From NCBI GenBank assembly GCA_964030785.1, contig OZ034979.1:37064484-37128483 (forward strand): DNA of 64,000 bases. The letters run 5' to 3'. The DNA is from Siderastrea siderea (taxonomy: Eukaryota; Cnidaria; Anthozoa; Scleractinia; Rhizangiidae). Shown one piece after another: positions 1 to 10,779 of this stretch. Below the pieces are notes generated by a model that ran no database searches, was not told the DNA's origin, and saw only the letters and a list, made by a program, of their open reading frames with translations. How positions within the stretch are numbered: position 1 is the first letter of the stretch; the number at the start of each line of letters is the position of its first letter. Both the position numbers and the translations under genes were made by a program.

Positions 1-464
1 ATTGCCGCTTTGTGTATAAAGGTTTAGCAAAAGCAATATGTAGATCAGGATTTCATTTGGTAATGGTGTAATGAAGGACAATCCTTTGACAGCGAAAGAC
101 TATTCTAGCAGCTGAGAATACTGGCATGTTCTTTAAACATTGGGCAAAATTAAAGAACGTATTTTCAGCTGTTTTATCAGCCTTTTTTTTTTTCCTACTC
201 TTGATGCACATCTGTAAAGCTTACTAGTGACAACCTGTACATGTTTAGTGGGTTGTGGGTTCAACTGAGTACATGGTAGCATTATTTTCACCACATATAT
301 GTTTTGAACTTAAGTGTTTTTTGTAATGAAGTTGGGCGGGGGGTGAGGATCTGGGAGAAATGGGGACAGGAAACAAGAGGGCAGGAAAAAAGTGGGAAAA
401 CGGAAAGAAAGGAAAAACCTACCCAACTTTGCACAATAATTACAATCAAAAATGGGAACCAGGA

Positions 465-683
465 TTAACCCTTTAAACTCTAATAGTGATGAAAATAATG
501 AAATATATCTTTACCTTGTCACTCCTTGTTGCAACGTTCAAGTGACGAGAATAAAGGAAGTGATCACTAAGGATATTTACTAGCTCCAAATTATCCTTAC
601 AAATTCTCCTTACTGGTTCCATAAGAAATGTGTGGAGAACAGTAAGGAGAATGTGCATTTTCATATCAGGGCTTAAAGGGTTA
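465..683. mobile_element. Short inverted-repeat element, family 'TTAACCCTTTAAGC', copy 1
   Basis: The ends read TTAACCCTTTAAAC and GCTTAAAGGGTTA, inverted relative to each other. The interior carries the family's shared blocks: GTGATCAC, AAGGAGAAT and a 'TATGGAGAACAG'-like block. No coding capacity. Other copies are at 1691-1892, 25876-26087, 28266-28400 (partial), 48658-49780 (interrupted) and 54320-54531. It sits in the intron before the terminal exon at 785. Confidence 0.75.
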
Positions 684-784
684 GGGTTACAGAAAGCGGG
701 AAGTTTGGACCCTGCTTTCCCCCCCTCCCACAGTCAAAGGATAAAAAGTTGTTTTAAACTGATTATAAAATCTCTCTTGTTTAG

Positions 785-1236
785 GTCTTGAGTCAGGAAT
801 GGTGTCGTTGAACCTTAACTCAACAGCAGCTCCACCTGCTATGAACCCTTTTAGTAGCAATTTCCCCACACCTGCTGCACCCCCTGCCACAACTGGAACT
901 TATCCAGTAGGAGCTCCGATAGTGGCACCTGGAAGTACCCCACCTTCAGTCCCTTCATTCTCGCCCCAAGTCCAGGGACCTCCTGTTATAGGAGCCGGGA
1001 CGCCCCAACCTCTGATCCCCATGGCATCTGTCAGCAATCCCCAGTCATCGCCAACACCAGCTGGAAGTTCTGATGTCACAATAACAGCAACAGCAACACC
1101 ACTCATGACTGATATCACTGCGGGTGCAAGTCCAGCTCCCTTAATACCAGTAATGAGCACCTCATCAGCAAGCAACGACATTGCCACAGCCTTTACACCA
1201 CCACCACCACCGTCACAACCCATTGTTACATCATAG
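785..1236 (+). CDS. Terminal exon of a Pro/Ser/Thr-rich protein (partial)
   Basis: The exon follows a pyrimidine-rich acceptor ending TTGTTTAG at 784 and is open to a TAG at 1234-1236. It encodes about 150 residues of low-complexity sequence rich in Pro, Ala, Ser and Thr, with a run of six prolines near the end. One NPF tripeptide (in AMNPFSSNF) is the classical ligand of EH domains, which would fit an endocytic or vesicle-coat adaptor, but one NPF in disordered sequence is weak evidence. No folded domain is present and I do not recognise the family. The first in-frame ATG at 799 is unlikely to be the start because the frame is open back to the acceptor. Upstream exons lie left of the window; 1-784 reads as intron, with a 217-bp inverted-repeat element inside. 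Confidence 0.6.
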
Positions 1237-1690
1237 AACAGCATGTATTTAAACTGATTATAAAATCAATGAATATATGTTATTAAAAATAATGCAATTC
1301 TTAGATCAAAGGGCAACAAGTGCATCACTGCTGGGTAACACTGTAATTTCTGGTGTTACTACTTGCACTTTGCCGGCCAAAAAATGTTGTCGTCAAGTAA
1401 TAGTTTGGTTTTCTTGAAAGTTTGTTTAGGTACTACTTTTGTACCATTTTACGTGAGCACGTGTTAGTTGATTTTCTGAACAAATCCTTAATGATATACT
1501 CTTGTCTGTGTCAGTTGCTGTAATCTTTAATTTTGTTGCTAAAAGGGGGCGCTTAATAGGTTTTCTTGAGGCTGTTGCGAACTCAGACTGGCTTGGATAC
1601 GTTTACTGGAGCCCCATTTGAAAATATTGTAAATTACTTGAGATCAACACGAACCTGGTTTCATTTAATAAGAGATCATGACAGACCGGT

Positions 1691-1892
1691 TTAACCCTTT
1701 AAGCTCCAACGTAAAAAAGAGTGACGAAAATGAAATTTCCTGTTCAAACAATCAGGTGATGAGAATGAAGAAAGTGATCACCAAGGATCAGATGGCTTGA
1801 GATTTATACAAATTCCCCTCACTAGTTACACAAGAAATGTATGGAGAACAGAAAGGAGAATATGCATTTTTATATTAGGGCTTAAAGGGATA
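1691..1892. mobile_element. Short inverted-repeat element, family 'TTAACCCTTTAAGC', copy 2
   Basis: Left end TTTAACCCTTTAAGCTC, right end GGGCTTAAAGGGATAAA. Interior order matches the copy at 465-683 (GTGATCACCAAGGAT, then ATGGAGAACAGAAAGGAGAA). It lies downstream of the terminal exon at 785-1236. Confidence 0.75.
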
Positions 1893-2310
1893 AAGAATTT
1901 CTATCTTCAGTCATTCTTGCTCATTCAGCGCTACGGATGAGTAAGTTGTTTTGGATGATATTTCAAACTGGCTTCATGTAAGCAGACGAAAAATTAGTTT
2001 AAACGTCTTGAGACTGAAAGGGTTATGAAATTACTCACGAAAGATTTATTAACATCCGTGGTGTATGAAACCCAAGGTAATGAAAAGAAAGTTTCTATAA
2101 ATCTATTGGACATCGCTTGAGGAAAGCAGAAAAAAAGGAATTTGTGAATAATAAAGTGGTCATAAGAAACAGTCACATGTTGTGTTCTTGTCTGAAATTA
2201 AGTTCTAGACCTTAGAGTTTAAATATGTATTTTCTGAATCACTAACACAAACAGAAATATCTCCGTATAGGTATGTTTCTCTAATTTTTGGTACCCGTAA
2301 TTTCTTTTGT

Positions 2311-3981
2311 CCTGGGCCCGGTTGTTCATAGCAGGGATACAGTATGTTGCCCAGTTTTCGTACGGGCCCAGTTTTCGTACAAAAAGAACTTTATTTGATT
2401 ATTTTCGTCGGTCATTTAAATCTTCGTCAACCGAAGAATTCCAAAAGTAAAAGGAACATTTCAGCTATAAATTGCCGGTTTTGCCGGGCTTTTTGACGAA
2501 GAAGCAGGTCAGTGCGGACAATTTCTTTCGAGGTGAGTAAACGTTTAGCGGCTAATATTTGTACTTTTCACTGCACAGTAAAGGTATTGTAGATGAACAA
2601 ATAGCCCGTTTTGTTGGTAATTTTGCAGGGAACTTCATGAGTTTTGGGCAGATGATAGATAAAAGATGAAAGTGAATGGAAAAACTTTCAACGCCAGCTT
2701 AAATTTAACTGCTCCTGAATTTTAGCGGTAAGAATCTTCGCATACATTTCGACCTACTGTGCCAGTTTTCGTACACTTAGCTGCGCCCTTCTAAAATCCT
2801 ATTTTAAAATAAGTTAAAGAACTGAATTTTAAACTTTACTGTTCGAAAACTAATAAGTCGCAAGTGCAGCAAAGATTACACAACAATCCTTGCAAAGTAC
2901 GATACGCTACATGTATTTGTTGTGGTATAACAGCGATGTTTTACATCCAGGTCATGCAAAGGTCACGAATATTTAATAAACTTAATCCCACGCAAACAAT
3001 CTAAATCGTCAAATAATTAACTTAGGTAGATGTCTATGCATAGAATGTTGACAAACACCCTGAAATATCGTTAGTTTACCGGTTTTACCGATTTTTTTTC
3101 ACTCCGTTGCGATTCTAATAAATATTTACAAAGGTAGGTAAGAAAAGCAAGCGTAAGCGGAAACGGAAGTAAAGCGTTTGCTATTCTAAAGGCGTAAGCG
3201 GAAACGGAAGGAAAACGTCGAATCTTATACAGGCCTTTTCTTAACAGTTGTAATACGCAGAATAGTAACCTGTCAACTACCTTTACCAAGGCAGTAAATG
3301 ACGTACGAGACAGTGGATTGAGCGTAAGAAAAGCCGCCCAAAAGTGAGGACAAAAAAAGCAACACTGCAGGATCGATTAAACATCCACCCCCCGAATAAC
3401 CATTTGCTTTGTACACCAAACATTAGTCGCTAAGCCGATATTTATTCACAAATCGAAGAGAAAACACGATAAGCACTCAGCAGGGTGGCTGACACATCAG
3501 TTTGCGTCGAGCGTTTTCGTGGAGAAATGTTGTTTTGTCGATGTACGAAAACTGGGCCAGGTGTACGAAGACTGGGCAACTTAAGAGTTTTGGAAAAAAT
3601 GGCATTATTTTGAGCATACGTCGATCAAGCGGCTAATCGTTTTATATATTAAAGGTAAGTAAATGGGCTATCTTTAAAAGAAATGTCAGAAATTTTCGTC
3701 TCACAGAGGAAAAGATATAGCGATTACAAACTAAAGTGTACGAAAACTGGGCAACACTCTGTATAGCTAACCCAGTATTAGCGTCAATTTTTAATTCCGC
3801 TTTATAGCCAAACGATACGGATTCCTGTAAATCTTTTTTGCGCTACATTTTGAATTTGGTTGCTTTCAAACGGTCACTTGGAATTTGCTGGGAAAACTCT
3901 TTTGAAATAAGACAAACAGGGACCTTGGTTAAATTTTAATCCTAGGTTAGCGTTAACCGGCTTTCGAACAACCGGGCCCTG
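2311..3981. mobile_element. Older foldback element with ends CTGGGCCCGGTTGTTC, interrupted by a mariner-like insertion
   Basis: The left end (2311-2327) and right end (3966-3981, GAACAACCGGGCCCTG) are inverted copies. Removing the insertion at 2340-3761 with one TA leaves a compact element of about 250 bp whose right half contains GGTTAGCGTTAACCGG. Noncoding. Confidence 0.65.
2340..3761. mobile_element. Tc1/mariner-like nonautonomous element (1.4 kb)
   Basis: It is bounded by TA at 2338-2339 and 3762-3763. The left end reads CAGTATGTTGCCCAGTTTTC and the right end is its near-perfect inverse (GAAAACTGGGCAACACTCTG), extended by GTAC. The terminal motif recurs inside (2760-2782, and twice at 3540-3581), so subterminal repeats are present. 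CAG termini and a TA duplication are typical of the Tc1/mariner/pogo superfamily. No long ORF survives inside, so it would have needed a transposase in trans. Confidence 0.65.
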
Positions 3982-4790
3982 AATGAATTATTTCCTCGTT
4001 CATTATGGATATACGTAGTTAGTATACTCCAAACCAGTAAATATTGTTTTTGTGCGCTGTGATTGGCTACTCAAACTTGTTCTGGATTTCGCGCGCACGT
4101 TTTTCCTCATTTCTCAGATGAAAGGACATATTTGGTGCTGGCTATCCACTGATTTGGTATGTACTAAAACAATTATTCACCTCATTGTCGATGACGGCTC
4201 GGCAAATATTCACCACTAGTCACCTCCACTTCATTGAATAATTATTAATTAAAGTACAGCAGTGAAGTACTGGGAACTAACAAGGAAGGTTTGAGGGGCC
4301 AAGACAAAACCTGTTGTCATGATGTCCCTGACACTACCTTGCAGAGTCTTGGCTGCACTTTTGACATCAAGGGGGCTTTTGCCTGCCAAACATCTGGACT
4401 CAGTGTGCTGCATTTCCTGTTTCTGTTGTCCTGCTCTCCAAGGTTAACTCTCTAACTTATCCCTTTCCCAAAACAACATTCCCTTTCCTAACACTCCCAA
4501 AACAAGTATCTGTTTTAAGTCTTCACTAATTCATTAGATAAACAACTCTTAAACAGTATCTTTCATAAAGCAACCACAAAAACTATAATTCTAAACATTC
4601 ACACGTCAAAACGTAGGTGATGCCTCACTTTCAATCCCCATTGTCCTAAAACATGAACCGCCGTTTGTAACCTTACAACAACACAGTCAAGTCCTCCCTT
4701 CAAAAGTTTTATTATTGGTTTCAGTTTAGAACACTAAATACTACACTTTCTTTCCAACAACCAAACACTAGACTCTTCACAATTTAAAGC
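3982..4790. other. Gene-free stretch
   Basis: I see no coding exon. A block at 4256-4300 (CAGTGAAGTACTGG, then AACAAGGAAGGT) recurs at 12258-12290 just outside the second GalNAc-transferase copy, which suggests a dispersed repeat. The rest is AT-rich sequence without recognisable structure. Confidence 0.4.
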
Positions 4791-4794
4791 TGAA

Positions 4795-5300
4795 CAAGAA
4801 AACCTGTGGTTTATCAAAGACGGGCCCTTACAATTAACGCAAGCTGGAGTTATACAGTTTTGGGCACCTAGATTCACCAATTTATTCTATTGGGTATTAT
4901 AAATAAATTGTTCGGGATCTGTTTTGGAATCTGCAAAAACTACATATCGCGAAAATGAAAACCCGCAGCAAAAGTTTCATGCCAAATCGTAGATGCTGGA
5001 ATTTAATACAGCCCTTGCATTTTCAGTATTTTGCAATACAGTAATATATGGCATGCGTTTTATAAAGTTGCATTACCCGTATATTTCCGTGAGTACTTGT
5101 GGAGAGTTGATCTCGAGTTATAAAACGCCCGGACAAGTTAAAGGTTTCTCTTGTAAATCAAGTCTTATGCATTTTATTCAAGATTAAGTTTCTTTTCACC
5201 GCTAAATGTTTTGATTCGACAAAATTAACCTAGTGTAGATTCTAGCGTTTTTGTTCCCTCTTTATGTGAGCTAGATTTCAAATGCATGAATTGCCGTTTT
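4795..5300. repeat. Dispersed repeat, copy 1 (inverted relative to 53925-54265)
   Basis: Two blocks match 53925-54265 in inverse orientation: AACCTGTGGTTTATCAAAGA near 4800, and the stretch at 5219-5295 containing TTTTTGTTCCCTCTTTAT and GAGCTAGATTTCAAATGC. The order of blocks is kept, so these are two copies of one family. A short 'TCGCGAAAATGAAAACCCGC' segment at 4950 resembles the fragments at 18300-18400. Confidence 0.6.
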
Positions 5301-5399
5301 CCGTGTTGGCGTGACAGATGTTTCAATTCAATTACACGGTCATAACAAATAACCGAATAAACCGTATAGTTATGCGCGTAATTGACTTTCCTGTTTTAC

Positions 5400-5687
5400 C
5401 CAGAAAAGGCTATAAAAAGTCTCAGGAAGTCCAAGGCTTGAAATATATGCCTCATTTATCAGTTGCTGGCACGGGATAAGCTTTCTCTTTGAGGAAAATA
5501 GATTCTGTCTTGGAACCACCTGTGTAACAATTAATTCGTTCCTTTCAGCAGCTTTGAGCCCTTTAATGTCCAGTCCATTTGAATCGAGTCTACCAGAGCT
5601 TTCCAGTTTGTTTTCACCTTTTAAATGGCGTATTTTGATCCGTATAGTGTCTAAAACCCTCTTGAAAATTGTTGCGTACTGAAACAA
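5400..5687 (-). CDS. Possible first coding exon of an unrecognised gene
   Basis: On the minus strand an ATG at 5687 opens a frame of 96 codons ending exactly at a candidate donor (TTCTGG|GTAAAA, phase 0). The composition is ordinary for a globular protein: mixed charge, KRKL and several aromatic residues near the end (LGLPETFYSLFW). It differs from the low-complexity shadow frames nearby. I do not recognise the family and found no convincing following exon to the left. It lies between a dispersed repeat and a foldback element, so it could also be transposon-derived. Alternative reading: a 105-codon intronless ORF running through the donor to a stop at 5370. Confidence 0.3.
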
Positions 5688-5900
5688 TCAGTCGCGCCAC
5701 CATTTTTCAAAGGGTCCCCTAAAACCTCCAAATACGGTCACGGAGGCATTGCAATAACCTACCCATTTCCCCAGTAAAAAAAAGCTCTCTTCCGTCCCTA
5801 CTCCCGTAGGATATCATTAAGCAACCAATCGATCTTTAGCACATGACATAAACCCTACTCCGCCCACTCTCCCTTAGTCCACTAAACACCATACCATATA

Positions 5901-6492
5901 TGCCGTTTCATTCTCGACCGCAAAGCTATTCTCTTTTGCGCATGACGGAGGGAGAGAAGAGCTCTGGGAAACCTTGGGCCTGATCCGGCTCTGATTGGTT
6001 TTCCGTTAGAACAATGAAGAAGCTTCTGATTGGACAATCAGTTTGGCGCGAAAAATATGAACGTACAATGGGCAGTTGGGGCGAAAAAGAAAGACCTTAC
6101 AGCGGGAAGTTGGGCGGAAAGAGAAAGAGCTCTGGAATCGAGACTATCGCGCAACGAAACAGTTTACAGAGCTGCAGCCATGAGCGACACCCCCAAAAAA
6201 CGTGTAACACCAACGTAAAAATTTGCCGTTGTTACAATTCTCTTCTGTCTAATACCCACTTTTTCAGTTATTTTAGGAAATTTTTGTACTTATTTTTAAA
6301 CTCGGAGGGTTTACCAGCTTTAGCTAAAGCGAAATCCAAGGCTTCATCAAGTAGCGCCGCCATTTTTAATCGCTCTTGGACTAAGGAGCATGCGCTGTGA
6401 AGAACAAATAGCCAGATTTTAGCTACGCTCACGTGGAGTTTCCCAGAGCACTTCGCTCCCTCAGTTTCAGTGGAGTCGAGAATGAAATGCCT
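5901..6492. mobile_element. Foldback element, about 590 bp
   Basis: The left arm begins GCCGTTTCATTCTCGAC and includes AGAGCTCTGGGAAAC. The right arm carries the inverse blocks GTTTCCCAGAGC and GTCGAGAATGAAATGCC in the mirrored order. Arms are roughly 65-70 bp and imperfect. The ORFs inside (6014-6400 and 6030-6218) have no family resemblance and overlap the arms. Confidence 0.55.
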
Positions 6493-6620
6493 TTCTGTTT
6501 ACAAAGGAATGTTATAACACATTCCGCTATACTTCGTGTCACGGACGTAAAATGGACGACAGTGTAATTTCTTTTAACCTCTTGCTTGAAACATGTTAGC
6601 ACTCGATCTTGTTCACTTAT

Positions 6621-9600
6621 TCACCACAATCCCTTCTTTGAATGATGATAGTGATATATATGCGTTGTGTGCATGCGTTCAAACTCTATACCCAGACTGA
6701 ACAACTGATCCACAAGTTCCAAGTCTTCTTCACCCCACGTTTTCTTATCCCTGGGAAATCCCCCTGCACTGTCCCAATCAGATTTGTACATTCCTGTCAT
6801 CCCGTAGCCGTACGCTCTCCAAACCCCCGCCAAATCTGCCGGGTTCGCACCGCAGTTCAGGCCAACAATGATTGGCGTGTAGACCAGGCGGCCTTCAATA
6901 CAGTGCTGCAATGAAATGGAACAAAGGTCACATTTTCATCTTAAGGGGCCACGTCACGAGGATTTTGCTATTTTAAGTCAATTCTGTGCTAAAATCATTA
7001 CTTAGCTCCCTTACACATACACAAAATACTCCTGTAAAACTATGGGGAAGATATCAAATGAATTTTATCAGGGAAAGCTAACCAAAATAATTTTTTTGTT
7101 GATTTTTGAAGACGTAGCGTCAGTTTCAATCCATTTCTATCCTTGCCATCGGTAGCAACAGGAAAAAGTTTCAATGACGTAAGATAGTCTTTAATAACAA
7201 AGCTGAACCATTAATTTTGGAATTCAATTGATGCGAAGACACTTTTTCGCTTTTTAAAAAGATACTAAGATAGCGTGACATAGCCCCTTTAAGTGAGTCA
7301 TTCTTTGTCGCGCTACATTTAAGTCACGCTGTTCTAAAGGGGTAAGTCATTTTATTGCTATGTCTCGCTATTGTGAAGAGATTAAAACATGTTATCTTTA
7401 AAGATAAAAGTATTCTATTAGAGAAAGAAAGTAGACTAGGAATTCTTTGATTAGAATGATTTAAACAGAGAAAGACCCGTGTTTATGTTAGATTCAAAAC
7501 ATTATCCATCTGCCATGTTCAAATAAATTAACGAAAATATGGGGAACTTCTCAGAAAAGCTCAGTAGATCTTGCTAAGATCTCCTGTCATTATACGTTAT
7601 CTAGCTTAACATGTATTTATGTCATTTATCGATTGACGGTTGATATTTTAAATATTAACCTTCCATTGAAAGTCTTTTGGTGTATGAAGAGAAAATTATG
7701 TTAAGTTGCTTGAGGAGAAGATATAGGATTAAAATCGAATAACATTTTTTGATAGGCTGATAAGCCTATCACCAGGAGAGGGGGGAGGGGGTGGGGTGGG
7801 GCGGGTCACGGACGGATCTCAGGAAAGGGGGGGGGACTTATAACCCAGCTTTTACGATGTATAGCAACTTGTAGGTAAACTTACTTTTCTAATGTTATTG
7901 ATAAGAGGACTTGCGATATGCAGATGAAGGTCCACTATGAATATGATACTTTGAGGGTCTGACACCAGATTTATAGCCTCCGTCAATGATCTCGTCTTTG
8001 AGAATTCACCACTTTGTCTTATCAGCATGTACTTTATCAAGGAGCTTTGCTTTAAAACTTCTTCCAAGTTAATGTCGGAGCTGTTGTAATCATATATTAT
8101 CACATGAAGATTGGGGTTGTTTGTTTCCGTGAGGATCCTTTCTACGTTTTTTATAAAGTGGTGAAGCCATCTGCCAAGGTTTTTAGCTGTAACTACAAGG
8201 TAAACAGGGACAGTTGCGTTCCACTGAAAGCTCTTTGGATAACAAAGTATCTTTGTAGCGATTGGCATGAACACGTATTCAGATAACAGGACGGACTCGT
8301 TGTTTGATAAATCCCTTATTTCAGCTTCAATGAAGTACCTATTTCCTTTCTTCTTGTCTGTTTTGCGTTCAACATTTCGTACCTCCTTCAGTTCAAATTT
8401 CCTGAAAAAGGAAGAAAGAAAGAACTGAATAAGGAAGTAATCCATTTCGTATTATGTTTGACACTCTTCAAAGGTTTTTTGCTGTGGTCTTCAATATCTC
8501 GAAGTTTTGAATTAGTCAGTTTATTGCTGTGTAATAGACGTTTTAATCAGTATAATCAATGTGTATGATTGAGTCTTTTCCAAAATTTATGATTGGGAAT
8601 AGAGCATTCTTCTTTATTGTACCGCCTCCTATAATAAACTACCCTTATTTACTGAAGTATAAGCTCATCTCTCAGGGAGAAGGAAAAAGCGGAAACGATT
8701 TTCGCAAATTGCAGTAAGGGAAAGTTGCGAAAGTGACAGGCATCGTTTCTCTTTGTTCTTTTTAATTGTGAAATTTTCCAAGCAATGCTGCAAATTTTCC
8801 TATTCCACAAGCTTTCAACTTTCTTCCCCCCCCGCCCCTCCTATCCCCACTCTTACTAGAACGTGTTACCGTGTATCAACCAATCTATCTTCATTCAACT
8901 AATTTATTCTTGTTTTTCACGTTGCCATGTTCCTACCAGTAGCGTAGCTCCATCACTCTCCATATAAGCGAAGAGTAACCACAATTCCTTGATTCGCTCT
9001 GACAAGGGGCTAACGCTCGAAACGTCGGCTTTCAATCTCTTTACGGTGGCCAATTTACCTTATCAAATCAGTTGATAAATCCAAAATTTTGTGTTTCACC
9101 TCCCCACCGACGCAGCACCACAGTTTCCTTAGAAACTAACCCCCTATCTTCTAGTGAGAACTGTCAAAGAGTCTGGGAACGGATTGCGTCAAGCGTTATT
9201 TGGTGACGTCATAAGCATATCATGTGTCGGGTGAAAGAAGCAAATTTTGCTTTTCTTCGTCACTCGTCGGATGGCCTTAGATGTGATCAAATTTACGCGA
9301 CGATTAGAAAAACGAAAATTTTCCAAAACGGGAACAGCACGGTTTGATGTGGCTTAATTGAATTTTCTAATCAATTTTTACTCATAAACGCCGATAACGA
9401 GGTTCAGCACAAAGTCAATGTTTCCACTGAAACATTTCCCCCGCTTAGTTACAAGCATAATTTAGAGCAATTTCCTGTCTCGTGTCCAGGCGGTTCTGGG
9501 TTTTTTTGCTACGCGAGCGAAGGTCTACGGTGCAGAGAGCGCAATGTACCATGATCCCTTGTGCGTTTCACTGAAGAATCGCGCGTAGAAAAAGAAGCAC

Positions 9601-10779
9601 CTGGGTACGAGGAAGAGCACATTCCGTTTTCAGAGGTGACGCGGAAGTATATGCATCAACCCTATTTACCGCTCGCTGGTTGCGACATATTATGATCCGT
9701 ATCGTGCTCTTCATCACTACCTTTGGCTGTCCATAGTCTTAAATGTATACTACTACCTACCCTGGGTTGGCTTTCTTGAGCGACTCCATAAAAATGTCAA
9801 CAATTTGCAACGCTTCTTCTTTGCCCAGAGGAAAGATCCAGTGTTTCTGATCTTGAAGGTTTGGATGTACTGGAAAAGGACAAATAAATGTGTGAACAAC
9901 ATGGCGTCTTGTTGCCTCCCATCTCCCAACTTTGTGATTGACAGTGTAGCTTGGTTTATACTCACAATATGGCAATACACCTTTCACGTCGTCGTGCACT
10001 AAATACCTTATTTCCTTCTTGTTTTCGAAATAAGTCTTTTGATGCCTTCTTGAAGCGCAAGCAGGCGAATCGGGTAGTGATTCATCGTATATCTTAAAAT
10101 CTTTCAAACCGCTGTCATTGTAGTAATGAGATAAAAAGCTTCCGTTTATGATTTTAAAAGTAGAACTGTTTGGCGTTTTCCACAGAACTTGAAGCTTGTT
10201 AGTTTCATGAAGACAGGTCGCTACGACTTCAACGTAATACCTCTTTCCGGCTCTTAAATCAGTATTACGAGACACTCTTGAATCTTTATTCTCTCGTCGT
10301 AAGTTTTCGTTGCTGTATATCATTCTTGCACTTGTCCAAGTCTCATTTTCTCCTAGCCATATTTCAGCGGAACAAAAGTTTACCATGAAGAAATACAATC
10401 CAGACTCCCAAGGGGTGATGTACCCGAAAAGTCTCAATCCTTGTACATTCACTTCACTGTCGTTCAGGTAAATTATTGTCTTGTTGACGAAAAACTTTTC
10501 ATCCGGTGCTTTCGGAAACATGGGAAAATTACACAAAGTGTGTAAGTCTTTTGCGCATGTCTCAAGCCAAAGATGCAAGTTCAAATTTCCAGTGATCTTC
10601 TCTACTGCGGCCGTTTCACGAGGCCAATCCGTCGAATTTTGGGTTTTAAAGAGATAAAGATAAAAGATGATTTTTGAAACTACGAGGAGCAGCACTCCAA
10701 ACATTACAGCTTGCCTTATTCGCCTTCTGGCGCGGCGAGAAATGATGATGAACGAAGGCACGAAGAGAAACCCTGCCAT
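6621..10779 (-). CDS. PA14-domain beta-1,4-N-acetylgalactosaminyltransferase, copy A
   Basis: Three exons join in frame: 10779-9761, 8401-7885 and 6905-6621 (606 aa). Donors are GTAGGT and GTAAGT; acceptors TTTTTCAG and CATTGCAG. The product is a type II Golgi enzyme: Arg-rich cytosolic start, one membrane segment (about residues 24-44), a PA14-like domain (about 60-250, with LRLFGYITP and CSAEIWL), then a CHGN-type catalytic region. This order is that of vertebrate B4GALNT3/4, which add GalNAc in beta-1,4 linkage to GlcNAc on glycoproteins to make LacdiNAc. Catalytic hallmarks are a metal-site-like DLHLH at 497-501 and YKSDWDSAGGF in exon 3. The usual WGGEDWE motif reads WGEEDLE (569-575), unlike copy B, so activity may be altered. 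The protein is shorter than the vertebrate enzymes (about 1000 aa), lacking their long linker. Tandem partner at 12391-16105. Confidence 0.85.
6944..7288. mobile_element. 345-bp inverted-repeat insertion in intron 2 of copy A
   Basis: The ends are AGGGGCCACGTCACGA and, inverted, TAGCGTGACATAGCCCCT. The flanks (CATCTTA and TTTAAGTGAGTCATTCT) are contiguous in the paralogous intron at 12710-12735, so the block is absent from copy B. A TTA-like target duplication is possible but blurred by neighbouring differences. Confidence 0.65.
8990..9145 (+). repeat. Repeat with degraded hammerhead-like core (copy 1)
   Basis: The core at 8999-9027 reads CTGACAAGGGGC..GCTCGAAAC, followed by GTC. It resembles the copy at 23711-23740 but has CTGACAA where the catalytic consensus is CUGANGA, so this copy should be inactive. 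It lies in intron 1 of GalNAc-transferase copy A. The flanking GATAAATCCAAAATTTTGTG and GACGCAGCACCACAGTTTC match, in inverse, the left flank of the copy near 23630-23700. Confidence 0.55.

Noticed and set aside
6014..6400. 128-codon plus-strand ORF
   Set aside because: It lies inside the 5901-6492 foldback, overlaps another ORF in a second frame and has no motif; composition follows the repeat arms.
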